Shown here one piece after another: positions 60,987 through 64,000 of a stretch of 64,000 nucleotides of DNA; the stretch's first letter is position 1, and each line of letters begins with the position of its first letter. This DNA comes from Fervidibacter sinensis (GTDB taxonomy: Bacteria > Armatimonadota > Fervidibacteria > Fervidibacterales > Fervidibacteraceae). Under the pieces are notes generated by a model that was not told the origin of the DNA, ran no database searches, and saw only the letters and a list, made by a program, of their open reading frames with translations. Location: the NCBI GenBank assembly GCA_032161045.1, contig JAVHTH010000014.1. One strand, given 5' to 3'. A program made the position numbers and the translations under genes.

Positions 60987-61412
60987 CTATTCCTTTGGTC
61001 GCTCCTTCCTTTCCTTGTTCTTCTCGGGTTGGGTAAGTTTTTCTGCCTTCTCCCTTGGAAACTCGCCCTTCAAGGGAACCCGCCTGATCAACTTCAATGT
61101 TTTGGCATCAAACTGAAGCAGCATGTTGCCCCAGACAAGGTAAACGAAATCGGGGTTTGCAGCAATTGCGATATTAGGCGGTGGAGCAAAGGGAAGCGCT
61201 GGACCGCCAGTAACAGGCGGCTTAATGGGTGGTTGACCGGGAGGTCCGGAAGGAACGCCAGGCATAGGTGGTTGAAAACCGGGGGGTGGTTGGGCGACAG
61301 CAATTGCTCCTCCTTGAACATTTTGTTGGGCTGAAACTTCACGAATTACCCAACAAGCCGCAGCCAAAGCGACAATAACAATTGTCAACGCAACGCCTTG
61401 CCACAAACGCAT
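60987..61412 (-). CDS. Exported proline-rich hypothetical protein
   Basis: 141 residues: signal or anchor (LWQGVALTIVIVALAAACWV), a Pro/Gly-rich spacer with PPGFQPPMPGVPSGPPGQPP, then a short NHL-like strand pattern (NPDFVYLVWGNMLLQFDAKT), and a basic KERKERPKE tail. No family is recognised. It is convergent with the FGGY kinase. The 235 bases from its start to the isomerase-like gene show no feature. Confidence 0.6.
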   Translation of the reverse strand: MRLWQGVALTIVIVALAAACWVIREVSAQQNVQGGAIAVAQPPPGFQPPMPGVPSGPPGQPPIKPPVTGGPALPFAPPPNIAIAANPDFVYLVWGNMLLQFDAKTLKLIRRVPLKGEFPREKAEKLTQPEKNKERKERPKE

Positions 61413-61647
61413 CGCAAATCACCCCGCCTTCAAAACATTAATGCCTGCCATAAATCTGTCATGGTCATCACAAACTCGTCACTTAGACTCATGGCTGTCT
61501 TGCATCTACCCTTATCCAGCAGTCAAAATGAGGCAGACACATCCCTTTTAGGACGCTTTTGAGATGCGAACAGTAACTTTCTCGCTTCAAATGGACAGAA
61601 CCGGATGAGTTCTGAGAAGCGAAAAAGTTTCTCAATAGCGGAAGGCG

Positions 61648-62358
61648 CTACCTTGTGATGAAGGAGAGTTGACTTGACAAAATCTTCAACGAGTCCTCTG
61701 CGGGTTCCGGTACTTGGACGATGCTGATGAAGCCATCATATTCAACCTCCCGCAGAAGTTCAATGACAGGCAACCATGTCAAGGATTTTGCGAAGTTGGA
61801 GAACCGCAAATGGACATGCAAGGTGAAAGGAGCGACCGTAACTAAATCCTGCCAGAGTTCACTTTCTGGCGTTGTTTCCGCTCTTACTTCCATGCAAATG
61901 CCAAGATAAGGAGAAGCAATTTCGTCAAGCAAGTCGCAAAGTTTTTTGGAAGCACCAACTTCGGTCGGAAGCGACAACCCTATAGGGAGCAATAAATTCT
62001 CCGCGGTCTCTGCCAATTTCCTAATCTCGCTTGCAAATGAGTTCCAATCTGCTACTCCGACCAAGCACAAGGCGCGGGAACGCAGGGTTTTGGCGAAAAC
62101 CATCATTGGCTCAACCGCTTTTGTCAAAACCTCCGGAGCCGCGACTTGACAACTTATGACGGCTGGAGTAAGTTCTTGTTCCACCAATTGCTGTTGAAGG
62201 ATTTGAGCGTAATTGGGACGAATTGACGGCAAATGCTTTGCGTCAAACTCAACTCCGTCAAAGCCGAGCAATGAAGCGGTTGATAGGAATGTGTTGATTG
62301 ACATTTTGCCTTGTTGAAATTCTGCTTCCAAACATTGAGTCCCACATGCCCAACGCAT
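61648..62358 (-). CDS. Xylose isomerase-like TIM barrel (sugar phosphate isomerase/epimerase)
   Basis: Family of divalent-metal sugar isomerases and epimerases. MRWACGTQCLEAEFQQGKMS, then LGFDGVEFDAKHLPSI, matches the AP-endonuclease-2-like barrel start; VCMEVRAET-like and FTLHVHLRFSNF carry later metal ligands (Glu and His). About 236 residues, short for the family. ATG 62358 with GAGGTGTCTG upstream is preferred over the open frame to 62418. The substrate is not evident. Confidence 0.75.
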   Translation of the reverse strand: MRWACGTQCLEAEFQQGKMSINTFLSTASLLGFDGVEFDAKHLPSIRPNYAQILQQQLVEQELTPAVISCQVAAPEVLTKAVEPMMVFAKTLRSRALCLVGVADWNSFASEIRKLAETAENLLLPIGLSLPTEVGASKKLCDLLDEIASPYLGICMEVRAETTPESELWQDLVTVAPFTLHVHLRFSNFAKSLTWLPVIELLREVEYDGFISIVQVPEPAEDSLKILSSQLSFITR

Positions 62359-62457
62359 CGGCAGACACCTCAGCAGCCTTAATGCATTCTTCGTTTGAAT
62401 TTGACGCACCCTATCCAATTCCGATTTTTGTGTGCTAATTTTTTATCGGGTTCTTTC

Positions 62458-62549
62458 GGGAGCGGTTGAGGGCTGGTGCCCTCCCAGGACTTCAAATCCT
62501 GTGCACCGCCCAAAAGGCGGTGGGTGGGTTCGATTCCCATCCGCTCCCG
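62458..62549 (+). tRNA. selC: tRNA-Sec (selenocysteine), anticodon TCA
   Basis: The fold is typical of bacterial tRNA-Sec: an 8-pair acceptor GGGAGCGG/CCGCTCCC, a 6-pair D stem GAGGGC/GCCCTC with a TGGT loop, anticodon arm CAGGA-CTTCAAA-TCCTG with TCA at 62492-62494, a long variable arm (CACCGCC/GGCGGTG) and a T arm with GGTTCGATTCCC. A G discriminator is followed by CC. The extended acceptor and D stems and the long variable arm separate it from serine tRNAs. It decodes UGA when a SECIS element is present. Confidence 0.93.
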
Positions 62550-62610
62550 CCTTGAAAGTTTAGGAAACTTGACTGCATGAATCGCAATCGCACCACATTG
62601 GGATTAAAGA

Positions 62611-63558
62611 TCACCGAGGCACAGGGACACTGTCAAGGAGAGCCTCTATGACCGCATCTGGTGTCAACCCTTCAAGTTCAGCCTCAGGCTTCAAAAGCAG
62701 ACGATGCCTCAAAATTGGCTTCGCCACCGCTTTCACATCATCCGGTATAACGAACTCCCTACCTTGCAGTGCAGCCCACGCTTTCGCAACTCGCAGCCAG
62801 TATACCCCAGCGCGGGGTGATGCTCCTAACCTGACGGCGAAAAGTTGACGGGATTGACGAACCAAACTGGTGATGTAGTTGACAACTTCATCAATGACGG
62901 TAACAGCGTCAACGGATTCTTGAACTGCAAGGACGGTTTCGGCATCAGCCACAGGTTGAATTTCGGTCTCAACCCTCTTGTGTATGTTCACTCCCTTGTG
63001 GGCATGTCGCAAAATTTCGCGTTCGTCCATTTCGTCAGGGTAGTCAACGATGACCTTTAGCAAAAACCTGTCAAGTTGAGCCTCAGGGAGAGGGTAAGTG
63101 CCTTCGTATTCAATGGGGTTGAGGGTAGCAAGAACGAAGAAAGGTTGGGGAAGCGGATAAGGTGTCCCGTCAACAGTCACTTGCCGTTCCTCCATTGCCT
63201 CAAGCAAGGCAGCCTGAGTTTTAGGCGGCGTTCGGTTGATTTCGTCCGCAAGGACGATATTTGCGAAAATTGGACCTCGTTTGAACCTGAAACTCGTCGC
63301 TTGCATGTCAAAAACCATCGTCCCAGTCACATCAGACGGCATCAAGTCAGGTGTGAATTGGATGCGACTGAAAGTCAAACCGAGTGCCCTCGCCAGCGCC
63401 TTTGCCATCAGCGTCTTCGCTATTCCCGGCACACCTTCAATAAGCACATGTCCGTTTGCCAAAAGCCCAGCGACTATTTGCCGTAAAACCAATTCCTGCC
63501 CAATCACGACTTTCCCAACTTCGTTTAAAACCATCTCCCAAAGTTCGTAAGGTGTCAA
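62611..63558 (-). CDS. MoxR-family AAA+ ATPase
   Basis: Chaperone-like ATPase, usually working with DUF58 and vWA proteins. Walker A is GVPGIAKTLMAK, Walker B NIVLADEINRTPP; RFLLKVIVDYPDEMDER and the sensor RSR-like segment follow. 315 residues from TTG 63558. A longer frame to 63588 exists, but AAGGAGGGG lies inside it and is spaced for TTG 63558. A DUF4129 gene of this type of cluster occurs at 19.5 kb, far away. Confidence 0.9.
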   Translation of the reverse strand: MTPYELWEMVLNEVGKVVIGQELVLRQIVAGLLANGHVLIEGVPGIAKTLMAKALARALGLTFSRIQFTPDLMPSDVTGTMVFDMQATSFRFKRGPIFANIVLADEINRTPPKTQAALLEAMEERQVTVDGTPYPLPQPFFVLATLNPIEYEGTYPLPEAQLDRFLLKVIVDYPDEMDEREILRHAHKGVNIHKRVETEIQPVADAETVLAVQESVDAVTVIDEVVNYITSLVRQSRQLFAVRLGASPRAGVYWLRVAKAWAALQGREFVIPDDVKAVAKPILRHRLLLKPEAELEGLTPDAVIEALLDSVPVPR

Positions 63559-63577
63559 CTTTCGTCCCCTCCTTGAG

Positions 63578-64000
63578 TCACTTGACAATCATCCCTGTCC
63601 GAGAAGCCCACAAGGTCAAGTCAAGTTCGTCTGGGTCAATCCCGACTCGCTTGGCAAAGTCAATGTATTTTTGCTCAATCGCCAAATAGCGGTTGCGGGT
63701 TGAAGGTGGTCGGTCGCTGTCTATGACACCGAAAGCGTGCAAAGAGCGAAGGATGTGTTTGTCAAGTATGGCGTAACCGCGAAAACCGATGTTGCGCAAG
63801 AAGTGCGATGCCTCTTTGTAGCCGATACCTTTGAACTTTTGGACACAAGCATCCCGACGAGCGTTATGTCCACGCCAATTTTCAATCCAAGTTTTCAACC
63901 GACCGTTCATCTCGTTTTGAACAACCTCGCGGGCAGCGACAATGTATTGAGCACGGGCTAACGGGTAAAGGTGAAAGTGAATTTTTTGGGCAATCTCATC
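63578..64000 (-). CDS. Ogg-type 8-oxoguanine DNA glycosylase/AP lyase, N-terminus cut off
   Basis: Repairs oxidised guanine. The helix-hairpin-helix FKGIGYKEASHFLRNIGF with the catalytic Lys in GYKEAS and the Asp in AILDKHILRSL match the archaeal/thermophile Ogg2 family. The frame is open to the right window edge; 140 codons are visible of an expected 200 or so. It starts 20 bases before moxR and may share its transcript. Confidence 0.87.
   Translation of the reverse strand, partial: DEIAQKIHFHLYPLARAQYIVAAREVVQNEMNGRLKTWIENWRGHNARRDACVQKFKGIGYKEASHFLRNIGFRGYAILDKHILRSLHAFGVIDSDRPPSTRNRYLAIEQKYIDFAKRVGIDPDELDLTLWASRTGMIVK

Noticed and set aside
1..64000. Prophage or integrative element
   Set aside because: No integrase, terminase, capsid or att-like direct repeats were noticed; apart from the intein and the MITE no mobile gene is visible.

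Overview
The window looks like chromosome from an uncultured, probably thermophilic bacterium of the Armatimonadota/Fervidibacteria type. This is inference from gene content: a DUF1559-like prepilin with a C-terminal H-x9-DG-type motif, a DUF6785-like giant membrane protein, exported GH106/GH29/GH51 glycosidases, a PEP-CTERM protein, NurA, an archaeal-type Ogg glycosylase, and many short palindromic intergenic repeats. No 16S rRNA or other decisive marker is present. A 100-N scaffold gap flanked by an exact 127-base duplication shows that this is a draft assembly.

Layout. 1-13.6 kb: a cut-off membrane protein, RidA and an M20 peptidase, then a plus-strand carbohydrate region (GH106-like, GH29 fucosidase, acetyltransferase, HpaI-type aldolase, prepilin-like protein, DUF6785-like membrane protein, GH51 arabinofuranosidase). 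13.7-27.1 kb: housekeeping genes (NurA, polyprenyl synthase, Ndk, a lone NuoN, DUF4129 pair, asparaginase, bL25-Pth, and a tightly overlapping minus-strand operon from a cytidylate-kinase-like gene through IspE, HD-GYP and a membrane protein to a MobA-like transferase). 27.6-36.3 kb: HisC and a proteostasis block (Tig, ClpP, ClpX, Lon) with a QOR2-like reductase and a decayed toxin-antitoxin locus inserted; a 136-bp MITE-like element sits in the toxin relic. 36.5-42 kb: Gfo/Idh oxidoreductase and a six-gene thiol/metal-like operon (permease, redox disulfide protein, CCC protein, 31-residue zinc ribbon, TauE, FmdE). 42-50.6 kb: UPF0182, a fused shikimate kinase/dehydroquinate synthase, a second broken toxin-antitoxin pair, PBP2 and a lone SdhB. 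50.8-54.6 kb: GyrA carrying a 444-residue intein directly after the catalytic tyrosine. 54.9-57.5 kb: an ECF sigma/anti-sigma/RseB-like set. 57.7-64 kb: small exported proteins, TatA, a PEP-CTERM protein, sugar kinase, sugar-phosphate isomerase-like protein, a selenocysteine tRNA, MoxR ATPase and a cut-off Ogg.

How the genes fit together: the glycosidases, HpaI-type aldolase, FGGY kinase, Gfo/Idh oxidoreductase and TIM-barrel isomerase suggest use of plant cell-wall sugars (rhamnose, fucose, arabinose). The sigma/anti-sigma/RseB set suggests envelope-stress sensing. The tRNA-Sec means that selenoproteins are made somewhere in this genome. The most notable items are the GyrA intein, the tRNA-Sec, the MITE with a target-site duplication inside a dead toxin gene, two decayed toxin-antitoxin loci, the compact thiol/metal operon and the composite REP-like repeats.
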